From: an uncultured Lachnospiraceae bacterium
GTDB taxonomy: Bacteria; Bacillota; Clostridia; Lachnospirales; Lachnospiraceae
Direction: 5' to 3'
Length of the DNA stretch: 54,027 nt
NCBI GenBank assembly: GCA_947625205.1
Contig: CANQNN010000016.1
Location: 1-54,027, forward strand
Part shown: positions 24,101 to 32,747 of the stretch, one piece after another
How the letters are laid out: the number at the start of each line of letters is the position of its first letter
How positions within the stretch are numbered: the stretch's first letter is position 1
Notes under the pieces: generated by a model
The model's database searches: none
What the model was told of the DNA's origin: nothing
The model's input: only the letters and a program-made list of their open reading frames with translations
Program-made: the position numbers and the translations under genes

Positions 24101-25545
24101 CATCGCTCATACTCGCCCCGTATATCCTCCCGGGGCGGCTCCATCGGATACTTCCCCGTAAAGCATCCTGTGCATATCCCCAGGTGCCCCGCGACCTCCT
24201 CAAGCCTCTCCAGTCTAAGGTACGCCAGAGAATCCGCTCCAATGATCTTACAGATCTCATCCACCGACCGGTTATAGGCGATCAGCTGCTCCCTCGCCGG
24301 CACATCGGTGCCGAAGTAGCACGGCCACAGAAAAGGCGGTGAGCTGACCCTCATATGCACTTCTTTTGCACCCGCCTCACGAAGCATCCTGACAATACGG
24401 TCCGAAGTCGTTCCCCGGACAATAGAATCGTCTATCATAATAATTCTTTTGCCCCGCACGGCTTCCCTGATGGCGTTCAGCTTCACCTGCACACTGCTTT
24501 CCCGGCTCTTCTGTCCGGGTCTGATAAACGTCCGCCCCACATATGCGTTCTTAACGAAAGCCTGTCCGTAAGGTATGCCCGACTGCATAGAATAGCCGAG
24601 CGCCGCACAGTTGCCCGACTCCGGCACGCCCACTACCAGATCCGCCCTGACGGGAGAATCCATAGCTAGAAATCTGCCTGCCATAATGCGGGAATCATAG
24701 ACGCTGACGCCGTCGATATGGCTGTCCGGTCTGGCAAAATAAATATATTCAAAAACGCATCTGCCGTGCTGTTCTTTTGGAAGACACATGCTTTTATCCG
24801 ACTCAAGACCGCTATCCGGCGATATCGTGACGATCTCACCGGGCTCCACATCCCTGACGAACTCGGCGCCTATCGTGTCAAGGGCACAGGTCTCCGACGC
24901 AAGAATATAGGCATTATCCCTTTTGCCGATGCACAGAGGTCTAAAACCGTATGGATCTCTTGCGCCGATCAGCTTACGCGGCGACATCACGATCAGCGAA
25001 TAAGCGCCCTTGATCTTATTCATCGCACGCCTTACCGCCTCCTCGACCGTCTTACTGTTCAGACGTTCCCTGGCAATGTGATAAGCTATGACCTCGGAAT
25101 CTATCGTGGTCTGAAAAATCGCGCCCGTGTATTCCAGTTCGTGCCGCAGCTGCACCGCGTTGATCAGGTTGCCGTTATGCGCAAGCGCCAGCGTACCTTT
25201 CACATAATTAAGCACCAAGGGCTGGGCGTTTTCCCGCGTGCTGCTGCCGGCGGTGGAATAACGCACATGCCCTACGCCTATGTCCCCCTTCAGCTTATGT
25301 AACGTGTCCGGCGTAAAGTTTTCATTTAACAGTCCCATCTCTTTCACGCTCAGGACTTTGCCCTTGGGACCGTTCGTATCGCTTACCGCGATACCGCAGC
25401 TTTCCTGTCCTCTGTGCTGCAGGGCGAAGAGTCCGTAGTAGATCGTGGACGCCACATCGTGTCCGTCAAAATCGTAAATGCCAAATACGCCGCACTCCTC
25501 GCCCGGTTTGTCTGCCTGTTCTTCCCGTTCCTTTTCCGTGTTCAT
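24100..25545 (-). CDS. purF: Amidophosphoribosyltransferase
   Basis: 481 residues. It catalyses the first committed step of purine synthesis: PRPP plus glutamine to phosphoribosylamine. The N-terminal nucleophile Cys is in EECGVFGIYDFDG (residues ~17-29), so the first 17 residues are a short propeptide, as in the B. subtilis-type enzyme. The glutaminase domain includes HRGQESCGIA, VGHVRYSTAG and HNGNL. The phosphoribosyltransferase domain has the PRPP motif IIMIDDSIVRGTTS. Four Cys in the C-terminal half (such as GICTGCFTGKYP) are consistent with the Fe-S cluster of this subtype. It starts 46 bp after the coiled-coil membrane protein gene ends. Confidence 0.95.
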   Translation of the reverse strand: MNTEKEREEQADKPGEECGVFGIYDFDGHDVASTIYYGLFALQHRGQESCGIAVSDTNGPKGKVLSVKEMGLLNENFTPDTLHKLKGDIGVGHVRYSTAGSSTRENAQPLVLNYVKGTLALAHNGNLINAVQLRHELEYTGAIFQTTIDSEVIAYHIARERLNSKTVEEAVRRAMNKIKGAYSLIVMSPRKLIGARDPYGFRPLCIGKRDNAYILASETCALDTIGAEFVRDVEPGEIVTISPDSGLESDKSMCLPKEQHGRCVFEYIYFARPDSHIDGVSVYDSRIMAGRFLAMDSPVRADLVVGVPESGNCAALGYSMQSGIPYGQAFVKNAYVGRTFIRPGQKSRESSVQVKLNAIREAVRGKRIIMIDDSIVRGTTSDRIVRMLREAGAKEVHMRVSSPPFLWPCYFGTDVPAREQLIAYNRSVDEICKIIGADSLAYLRLERLEEVAGHLGICTGCFTGKYPMEPPREDIRGEYER

Positions 25546-25591
25546 TCCGAGTTCTCTCCTTCATATTAAGATTTCCACACTCGTATACACT

Positions 25592-26791
25592 CTATCCCTT
25601 TGCAAACTTCTTCTCATACTCTTCTACGGAGGCCATGACCTCTTTTGCATACTGCGGATACTGCTCCACCAGCTCCCGGATCTCTTTCTGGGAACCGCCG
25701 GCTACCACATCCCTGTTGTAATCCATTCTGCGGCGCAGCGACTGTCTTCGAATGATCAGGTTATGCCGGATCTCAACCATCTCTTTATGATCCAGAATGG
25801 CTTCCGTCTGGTGGAGCCAGATCGCGGGGTCTTTGATCTGATAGCGTTTCAGCATCTGAAGCAGCTCCTGCTGGTTGTAGTCCAGATCCAGTTCCGCTTT
25901 GCGCAGCTGCTCACGCTCCTCTTTTTCGATCTTATAGTTTTCCCACAGCTCCATCAGTTCCCCGGCTCCGGTCACTCCGTATTTCAGGTACAGATAATCT
26001 AACAGATTTGTATTGTTGACATATCTTATCTTCACTTTATTCTGAAGAAGGATGATCTTGTTGATACCCGATTCCACACGGTGCAGTTCCCGTCTGGCAT
26101 CCACATGCCTGACGAAGACCAGCGTGATGGCGATGGCCGCGGCAAGCGCCGTGACAAGATAGCCTGCCTTCGTATCCATATCAAAGAAAAATTGCAAAAA
26201 CAGCAGCAGCAGTATGCAGAGCACGAGCGCTGCGACACAGATCACCGCCATTCCTCTTGTATCCGATATGATATGGGTGACTTCGTTCTTCCGGTACAGA
26301 TAGGCATGCTTCTCGCCGTCAAGTCTGGTCAGATCCTGCCGTATCAGATCCTGATAATCTTCCGCCTCTTTAAGTTTCCGGTATCCTTCCTCCACTTCAT
26401 CGGCCATCCGCTCCATCTGCTGATATTTTTCATCGCTTATACGGTGCGGCCGCTCCATAAAATCAGCCCGGCTGTCCTGCAGCTGCGCGACCTTCTTTGC
26501 GCACTCCTTAAGCTGTTCGCTCTCCTCCGGCGGCAGCGCTTCTATCTCCTCCATGTCTTTCAGATAGGAAGTCACCATATCGTACTCAAAATTCAGATTT
26601 TCCAGCTCTCTCGTGGCATCCGCCATCCGTTCAAGACAGTTTCGCACATAATCGGTCCGCTGCTCTTTATTGTGATAATCAATATGATGGGCGGCCTCTT
26701 CGTCTTCCAATTCTTCCCACTCGTCGCCAAAACCGTCTTCGCCTTCTTTTCTCCTGAGAAATACGGCTTTTAATTTTTCAAACCAACTCAT
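25592..26791 (-). CDS. Coiled-coil membrane protein of the DUF5716/DUF5717 cluster
   Basis: 399 residues. An acidic N-terminus (residues ~15-40) is followed by a long coiled coil (~45-170), two adjacent membrane helices (~180-202 and ~208-228), and a second coiled coil (~235-395). This hairpin-in-membrane layout puts both coiled-coil arms in the cytoplasm. I do not recognise a named family. It is 9 bp downstream of the TPR-like gene and clearly in one operon with it, DUF5716 and DUF5717. A membrane anchor or scaffold for that complex is the simplest inference. Confidence 0.8.
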   Translation of the reverse strand: MSWFEKLKAVFLRRKEGEDGFGDEWEELEDEEAAHHIDYHNKEQRTDYVRNCLERMADATRELENLNFEYDMVTSYLKDMEEIEALPPEESEQLKECAKKVAQLQDSRADFMERPHRISDEKYQQMERMADEVEEGYRKLKEAEDYQDLIRQDLTRLDGEKHAYLYRKNEVTHIISDTRGMAVICVAALVLCILLLLFLQFFFDMDTKAGYLVTALAAAIAITLVFVRHVDARRELHRVESGINKIILLQNKVKIRYVNNTNLLDYLYLKYGVTGAGELMELWENYKIEKEEREQLRKAELDLDYNQQELLQMLKRYQIKDPAIWLHQTEAILDHKEMVEIRHNLIIRRQSLRRRMDYNRDVVAGGSQKEIRELVEQYPQYAKEVMASVEEYEKKFAKG

Positions 26792-26800
26792 GCTGTCTCC

Positions 26801-27646
26801 TTATGACACATATTCCCTGTATGATTCCTTTAACCCGGCAGTCAGCTTCTCTATCTCCTGATAATACCGTGCATTGCTGCCAGCAGTGCTGTTGCCCTCT
26901 TCCCTGAAGACCTGCAGCGTAAAAAGCATACGGTTTTCATCCGTTCCCTCGAACTGACCATACGCCTGATTCATCTTCCGCTCCACTTTGAGCGATGCAT
27001 CGTGGTATTCCGGATGCCCGGCAATATATGCGATATATTCTTTCTCATCCCTGCACATGCGAAGCGCCGCCAGATGCAGTTCCAGACTTGCCTCATTCCG
27101 GTCTGCAATGTACGCTTCCATGAAATACTCCGCGGCCTGCACGAACATAAACATCTTCGCACAGGCTGCCCCCATATTATGGAGAACCGCCGCCCGCATC
27201 GCACTGTCCGTCTCGGGGATCTGACCGAGCAGGCTGTTATACTGTTTAAGGGCATTATGATATTTTTTGTTCTGAAGCATATAGTCCGCCTTGGCCTTGC
27301 CGCGTTCAAGGGGACTCAGGCCCTCGTTGCTCCTGATGATCTGTTCGGTCCGCTCTATCGCTTCATCGGAATACAGATGCACATACTCCAGTATCGTCCC
27401 CGCAAATGCCACAACAGAACCCTTCTGGTTCAACAGCGTTATAAGTGTGTGCGCCAGCTGACTCAGCCCGCACTGCTCATCCAGCCACGCAACGAGCTCC
27501 CGCTGCATGATGTCTTCATCCAGCAGTTCCGCCTTATCAACCAAAAGATAGCATAGTTCCTCCGCCGAATACAAGTTTACATAAAACTTTTCAACATAAT
27601 ATGGAGTTGTGGCGCAGCTGCCCGTTTCCAGTATGATTTTGCCCAT
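26801..27646 (-). CDS. TPR-like helical protein of the DUF5716/DUF5717 cluster
   Basis: 281 residues if it starts at ATG 27646 (MGKIILETG), with GGAGG 14 nt upstream; a GTG at 27688 would add 14 residues and cannot be excluded. The protein is all-helical. Residues ~115-215 look like tetratricopeptide repeats (ADYMLQNKKYHNALKQYNSL, then AAVLHNMGAACAKMFMFVQA). No signal or membrane segment, so it is a cytoplasmic adaptor by appearance. It lies between DUF5716 (73 bp upstream) and the coiled-coil membrane protein (9 bp downstream). Confidence 0.78.
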   Translation of the reverse strand: MGKIILETGSCATTPYYVEKFYVNLYSAEELCYLLVDKAELLDEDIMQRELVAWLDEQCGLSQLAHTLITLLNQKGSVVAFAGTILEYVHLYSDEAIERTEQIIRSNEGLSPLERGKAKADYMLQNKKYHNALKQYNSLLGQIPETDSAMRAAVLHNMGAACAKMFMFVQAAEYFMEAYIADRNEASLELHLAALRMCRDEKEYIAYIAGHPEYHDASLKVERKMNQAYGQFEGTDENRMLFTLQVFREEGNSTAGSNARYYQEIEKLTAGLKESYREYVS

Positions 27647-27719
27647 AATATCAGTTTTATCCTCCGCGCCGCGCATCGCCGCGTGCACTTGTATATTCCG
27701 CCGTCATGATACAGACGGG

Positions 27720-29033
27720 TCAGGAGAGGCTGATCGTTTCCTCCCATGTTCTGCCGGAGGAGGGAAAAAATTCTCCGAATCCCATGTCCGTCACGGTCAC
27801 ATGCACCGTCTCCGGCGCGTTCATATCCATTTTAAGATGATACCGCGTAAAAGGCGCTTCGCTTACGTTCTCCCCGGACAGACGCATCGTTTTCTCTTCG
27901 ACGTCTTTACCGGTCAGCGGTGTGACCACAAAAGAAAGCTCCCTGTCGCCTTCCAGCAGAAATTCGCATTCCTTTACGGCTTCATACCAATTCTCACCGG
28001 CATCCAGCAATGCATAATAAGATTCCCTGCCCTGCCTGAAAACATGCATGCCGATATTGGATTTAAGCTTGTCCTTTCCCAGAAAAACATGCGACGAGCA
28101 CTCTTCACCGGGTTCCAGTTTCTCCTGAATGCCGTAACATGCGCCCTTACTAAACAGATTATTTCCTTGAAAAACTCTCCTATTATGGCACAGAAATTTC
28201 AGTGATTCCTTATTCCACTCTGTGCGGAATCCGTCACCCAGAAGGTATGCCGATGACACGATCCTTCCTTCACACATTTTCTTCAGGATACTTAAGAAAC
28301 GTTCATCCGCCAGACGGTAAGCGTCCTTTCTGATCGACTCTTCCTCCGTATCCTCCGGAATGACCAGCGTATCAAATATCTGCTCTTCTATCAGTACCAC
28401 GACCGGCGTTGTGCGTTTGTTGCACTCCATCCGATAGGTTTTAAGTCTCATGCCGTCATGTTCACAGGCAACAACCTGATAATCCCACAAATCCCTGGGC
28501 TGATGAAGCATGAAATAGTACAGACTTTCCGTATGACTCTGAAAATAAATATGCGGCGTCTTAAGACCGAGATTCGCCGATGCCTGCAGCAGTATCTCGA
28601 TCATCCTGTCGTCCAGCACATCCACGGTAAACATGATCCCGTCGATCTTATCAACGGAGGCTATAAAATTCATCAGCGTCATGCTCCGCTTAAGAAACAG
28701 TGTCAAAAGCGCCACCGGATCATACATTTCTCCGTCAAGCCCTATCTCCCCGCCTTTTCTGGCAAGGGACAACAGCCCGTCCACCGGCAGCATTCCCTCC
28801 TCGTCCGCATACTTTACGGCATCTTTCCCATAGAACCACTGATTGACGCCCTCTCGTTTACATAACATAGTCGGAATATTATACTGTTTTGTTCCTACCA
28901 CGGTTGCAACCGTGTCTGCATCCTCCTGTCCGTAGACACAGTAGCTGATCTGTGAGAACTGTTCCCCCAGATCGTAACCGACCAGTACACTTCCTTTATG
29001 CAGTTTGCCTTTTTCCTTTCGTTCCAGGAACAT
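27720..29033 (-). CDS. DUF5716 protein: Hsp70/actin-like ATPase fold, function unknown
   Basis: 437 residues. The first third resembles the actin/Hsp70 nucleotide-binding fold: a phosphate-1-like loop VLVGYDLGEQFSQISYC (~16-32), IPTMLC and WFYGKDAVKYA as in Hsp70 lobe I, a central beta segment around YQVVACEHDGMRLKTYRM (phosphate-2-like), and SSAYLLGDGF (adenosine-motif-like). The C-terminal ~150 residues are beta-rich, which recalls the Hsp70 substrate domain. I recognise the family as DUF5716 from memory. It lies 8 bp after the DUF5717 gene in the same operon. A chaperone-like or scaffold ATPase role is inferred. Confidence 0.75.
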   Translation of the reverse strand: MFLERKEKGKLHKGSVLVGYDLGEQFSQISYCVYGQEDADTVATVVGTKQYNIPTMLCKREGVNQWFYGKDAVKYADEEGMLPVDGLLSLARKGGEIGLDGEMYDPVALLTLFLKRSMTLMNFIASVDKIDGIMFTVDVLDDRMIEILLQASANLGLKTPHIYFQSHTESLYYFMLHQPRDLWDYQVVACEHDGMRLKTYRMECNKRTTPVVVLIEEQIFDTLVIPEDTEEESIRKDAYRLADERFLSILKKMCEGRIVSSAYLLGDGFRTEWNKESLKFLCHNRRVFQGNNLFSKGACYGIQEKLEPGEECSSHVFLGKDKLKSNIGMHVFRQGRESYYALLDAGENWYEAVKECEFLLEGDRELSFVVTPLTGKDVEEKTMRLSGENVSEAPFTRYHLKMDMNAPETVHVTVTDMGFGEFFPSSGRTWEETISLS

Positions 29034-29041
29034 ACTGCCTC

Positions 29042-32000
29042 CTAGCGCATTGTAAAGATCATGTCCGCCATATAGTCCTGCCTGTAATACTCGCGCAGAA
29101 GATCATTGACCGTATCGTAATCATGCAGTGTCATACCGGTCATAATATCGTTGAGCATCGTAAACCTGCTTTCGAAGCTGTCCTGCACGATATCGCTTTT
29201 GTTGATGCTGCCGCTCTGGGTCAGCTGTTCGGTCCCGTTGATCTCCTCGGTAATATAGTACTGTAGTTTTTCCCCGAAAAACAGTACAAACTCTTTGACG
29301 CAGATACCAGCGAACATATTTTTCATTTCTTCTCTGCGGTACTCATTTTGCGTACTGTCGTCGCTCTGGATCACATAATGGATGATCGCCCTGCTGCCCG
29401 GCCTGGCACGATACTCCACCATAGTCTTATCCTGATATTCATCCAGCTGGGGTACATAACCCTGATATTCCTTATATACCGGCAGAATAATATTCTCATT
29501 TAACAATTCTGTAAGGAAACAGCGGCAGACCTGTTTCACCGTCTCATTCTGTTCTTTTTCGTTCTCTGCATAGTACTGTAAGAAAGCCACTTTACATACC
29601 GGATGCAGTGGAATATCATCCATATGCATCTGCAGAATGCTTAAGAATACATAGGGCTCCGTGATCTGTTCCCCTACCGCATAATCATAGCAGCACTGGG
29701 ACACGAAGGCCGCTTTAAGCTCCGCATTGCCGCCGCTTTGACAATATGACTTATAGATATCAGCCTTGTCGCCCACATGGGCGCCCGTATAGAGCATCTG
29801 CATGATCATCCGCTCACACAGCGCATAGGTGTCCAGGCCGAAATCCTTCGCGATCTTCCAGATATCCCGCATATCCTTGAGACTGCCTGAGAAATATCTG
29901 ATCAGATAGTTCAGTACATTCTCATCATATTTTCCCTTTTTCACCACGTAGCAGAGCACGCCGGTCATGACCGGATCTTCGCCCGTCTGCTCTTTCTCCA
30001 GCAGACGGCTACACAGCCTGACCAGGATCTTGGCATCCACATCATACGGGCCAAACCTGCACACCCAGCTGTACGCCTCCTCATACATGCCCCGTATGAC
30101 CATGTACCGTATCAGCTCTTTGCGGTCTTTTTCCCCGATTTCGTCAGGCTTAAGCTCCAGCAGATATTCGTCCAGCTCCCGCATTCTGTCCTTTTCATAA
30201 TAGAACTGTACCAGCTTCATGCGGATGTCCCTCTTCGTCTGCTCCGCGATCCGTTCGGACCCCGCAATATAGCGAAAGAGATCCGCATTGTCGTCCTGTA
30301 CGGTAAAATCTTTTTGGTATTCAAAGCACATATAAAGCGCATAGCCCAGATTATTCCGCACGAAAGGCGAGATCATGAGCGCCAGTCTGGCAGGGTTGAT
30401 AAGAGGCTCCGCACGGTATTCCACGCTTGTTGTATACCGCGTTCCTTCTCCGTCGCCCAATAGTATCCTGCAATCGGAATTAAAAATAGGCGCCTGCGCT
30501 TTCCCGGCCGAGACAGGATAAATATCTTCCCCCTCACCGTAAGGATATACGAGGATCACCTCTCTGATCTTATCCGACTCCACCGTGATCTCTTTCGTAA
30601 AAAGAAGTGAGGCAAGCTTCACCGCGCTCTCTTCGTCTATCATCGGCAGACTGACCAGATTGCGGTACAGATAGGCCAAATCCCTGTTGATCCTTTCCCT
30701 GCCGATCTGTTCCGCCACAAAGCGCTCCATAGCGGCGGTATAGTTTACATAAATATCCGGTATCTCCTCCCTGTGCCGATGTACATAGGCATACAGAAAA
30801 GCAGTGATCTCATAGTTAAGGTCGCTCTGATAGGCAAAATACATCAGTATCATTTTGGGCAGCGCACCGTTATACTGCCGCGGAATAGACATCATATAAT
30901 ATTCGTAAAGCCTGGTGATCCTGAGATTCTGTTCCACACCGGCCCGATACCATTCAAAATACGCTTCGCCGTACCGGTTCCCTTTGATCAGAAGAGTACA
31001 GATCGCATGCAATATATCATTCCGGGGCCTCTTCTCGTAGCACCCTGCAAGGATCCGGAAGACGCCATCCGAATAAGATTTCTGCTTTTGCGCCAGATAT
31101 ACGGTCTGCATTGTGATCTCGTCCGTCATGAGGTCGTTCCTGACCGCGTAACGGAGAATCTGCTGCTCAAAAACATCCAGCTTTAACAACATGGCGGGAT
31201 TCATACACAAAAGATGCCACGCCTCTATGTAGATCACGGGCGATGTACAGTGATAGCGGAACAGTTCTTCCAGAAGCTCCCATTTCCGCGCGGGATTTTT
31301 GATATATTCCTCGGACAGATACATAAGAAGCCACGCGATCCGCCAGTTCTCCCTGTTGCGCCCGTAGACCTCCGCAACCTCCTTAGCTGCCTCGTCCACA
31401 TATCTGTAATCTTTGCTGTAAAGCGTTGTCAGATACAGATAATAGCACCACAATTCGGGGCATTCGCGCTGTCGCAAAAGAACCTCGCTATCTTGCTTCT
31501 CTATCAGCCACTTCGCCTCATTGTACCGCTCTTCCGTAAGCAGCAGCTGCACCCGAAAAAGCTTGTACGCCACATTCCTGTCGTCAAGCTCCATCAGCCG
31601 GTTCAGCAGCTTGTTCGTCTCCGTCATCCACGTTTTGGTGCTGATCTTTTTGAGACGGAACGCCTGGTAATATTCCATCATTTCCACGGTGAGGCGTCCT
31701 TTTTCCTTCCGGATGCCGAGCGCCTTTCTTCCCGTCACGCGCACCGCCACTCTGACGGGCACCCTGATCGTCCGGTTCTCCCGTATCAAAAGAATGCTTC
31801 CGTAGTTGTTGCCCGCATGCAGCTTCTCATGATCAATGTAATAGTAGAGCCTGTATATATTTCCCAGAAAAGAAGCGTCGGAAACCGTATCCTCCTCCAC
31901 CCTTAAGAATCCGCCTTCCGTTCCGATCTTAAGATGCGTGTAACCCCAGCCGTTTCTGTTAAGCACAAGCGAATACCGGGTCTGAGGCGCCGGATCCTCT

Positions 32001-32605
32001 ATCCTGATCTCCGTCTCCTCCGGTATGTATTCCACCGGCTTTTTTTTATGGATCTCCAGAAGAAACTCCTCTACGTTATGTTCATTGCCGGTTATAGCCG
32101 ACAGCCCTTTGTAGGCGGCATAGTATTGCCTGTCGTTTCCCGCAAAAACTGTCTTAAACTGTTCTGAATAGAACAGCTTCACGGCTTCATCCCAGTTGCT
32201 TTTGGCAAGATTGGTAAAATGAAACAGGTTCCTAATCCCGCCCATACTGGAATCAACGGTTCCCGGCATGACCGTCACCGAAAAAGGCAGATAATATTCT
32301 CCGTGATTGGAGATAATACTAAACGCCCCCTTAACCTCATCGCCCGCTTCCATTCCCTGCGAGTCAAAACGGTATTCGATCACATTACTGCTGCCGCTAA
32401 AAGACTGCGTCAAGCATACCATCCTAAGATCGGAGGATAAGACGCTTCCCTCTGTCAGACCCTCTTCGGGCCCGTACACGGTAAAGCTTCCCCCGGACGC
32501 CTCCCCGGCATAAAGGGACAGCTCGATACGAGGACAGGAAAAGTCCAAAGAGCCGTTGCCGACATTAAATTTTCCGTTTAAGATCTCCTCTACAGCCTGT
32601 CCCAC
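29042..32605 (-). CDS. DUF5717 protein: giant beta-sandwich plus alpha-solenoid protein, function unknown
   Basis: 1187 residues from GTG 32605 (VGQAVEEILNGKF). A TTG 69 bp upstream is rejected because a TATAAT promoter lies between it and this GTG. The N-terminal ~300 residues contain repeated beta-sandwich (Ig-like) segments; the rest is a long helical repeat solenoid (TPR-like, ~310-1080) and a mixed C-terminal domain. No signal peptide or membrane helix. I recognise it as DUF5717, a neighbour of DUF5716 in Lachnospiraceae; no function is known to me. It is first in the operon DUF5717-DUF5716-TPR-coiled coil, divergent from the SpoIID-like gene at 32748. Confidence 0.78.
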   Translation of the reverse strand: MGQAVEEILNGKFNVGNGSLDFSCPRIELSLYAGEASGGSFTVYGPEEGLTEGSVLSSDLRMVCLTQSFSGSSNVIEYRFDSQGMEAGDEVKGAFSIISNHGEYYLPFSVTVMPGTVDSSMGGIRNLFHFTNLAKSNWDEAVKLFYSEQFKTVFAGNDRQYYAAYKGLSAITGNEHNVEEFLLEIHKKKPVEYIPEETEIRIEDPAPQTRYSLVLNRNGWGYTHLKIGTEGGFLRVEEDTVSDASFLGNIYRLYYYIDHEKLHAGNNYGSILLIRENRTIRVPVRVAVRVTGRKALGIRKEKGRLTVEMMEYYQAFRLKKISTKTWMTETNKLLNRLMELDDRNVAYKLFRVQLLLTEERYNEAKWLIEKQDSEVLLRQRECPELWCYYLYLTTLYSKDYRYVDEAAKEVAEVYGRNRENWRIAWLLMYLSEEYIKNPARKWELLEELFRYHCTSPVIYIEAWHLLCMNPAMLLKLDVFEQQILRYAVRNDLMTDEITMQTVYLAQKQKSYSDGVFRILAGCYEKRPRNDILHAICTLLIKGNRYGEAYFEWYRAGVEQNLRITRLYEYYMMSIPRQYNGALPKMILMYFAYQSDLNYEITAFLYAYVHRHREEIPDIYVNYTAAMERFVAEQIGRERINRDLAYLYRNLVSLPMIDEESAVKLASLLFTKEITVESDKIREVILVYPYGEGEDIYPVSAGKAQAPIFNSDCRILLGDGEGTRYTTSVEYRAEPLINPARLALMISPFVRNNLGYALYMCFEYQKDFTVQDDNADLFRYIAGSERIAEQTKRDIRMKLVQFYYEKDRMRELDEYLLELKPDEIGEKDRKELIRYMVIRGMYEEAYSWVCRFGPYDVDAKILVRLCSRLLEKEQTGEDPVMTGVLCYVVKKGKYDENVLNYLIRYFSGSLKDMRDIWKIAKDFGLDTYALCERMIMQMLYTGAHVGDKADIYKSYCQSGGNAELKAAFVSQCCYDYAVGEQITEPYVFLSILQMHMDDIPLHPVCKVAFLQYYAENEKEQNETVKQVCRCFLTELLNENIILPVYKEYQGYVPQLDEYQDKTMVEYRARPGSRAIIHYVIQSDDSTQNEYRREEMKNMFAGICVKEFVLFFGEKLQYYITEEINGTEQLTQSGSINKSDIVQDSFESRFTMLNDIMTGMTLHDYDTVNDLLREYYRQDYMADMIFTMR

Positions 32606-32638
32606 GCCTTCGGTCTGCCTTTCTACATAGTTATTAAA

Positions 32639-32668
32639 ATTATACCATTTATACGGCAGACAGCGCAA
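32639..32668 (-). promoter_or_regulatory. Promoter of the DUF5717 operon
   Basis: TTGCGC (32668-32663), an 18-bp spacer and TATAAT (32644-32639) on the minus strand, with ATGG before the -10 (extended -10). The start site would lie about 28 nt before GTG 32605. Confidence 0.65.
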
Positions 32669-32747
32669 TATCAAATCAGCGGTACACAGTCAAAAATTGC
32701 GTAACTTCTTTTATGATTCCACATAACATATTTAGGAGTAAAAAGAT

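Noticed and set aside
23220..24161. Plus-strand 313-codon frame opposite purB
   Set aside because: It is antisense to a clear purB, has no known motif and has no RBS; the same applies to the long plus-strand frames opposite htpG, the parvulin gene and the hybrid kinase.
22587..24260. Longer purB frame to 24260
   Set aside because: It runs into purF on the same strand; ATG 24038 has a proper SD and gives the family N-terminus.
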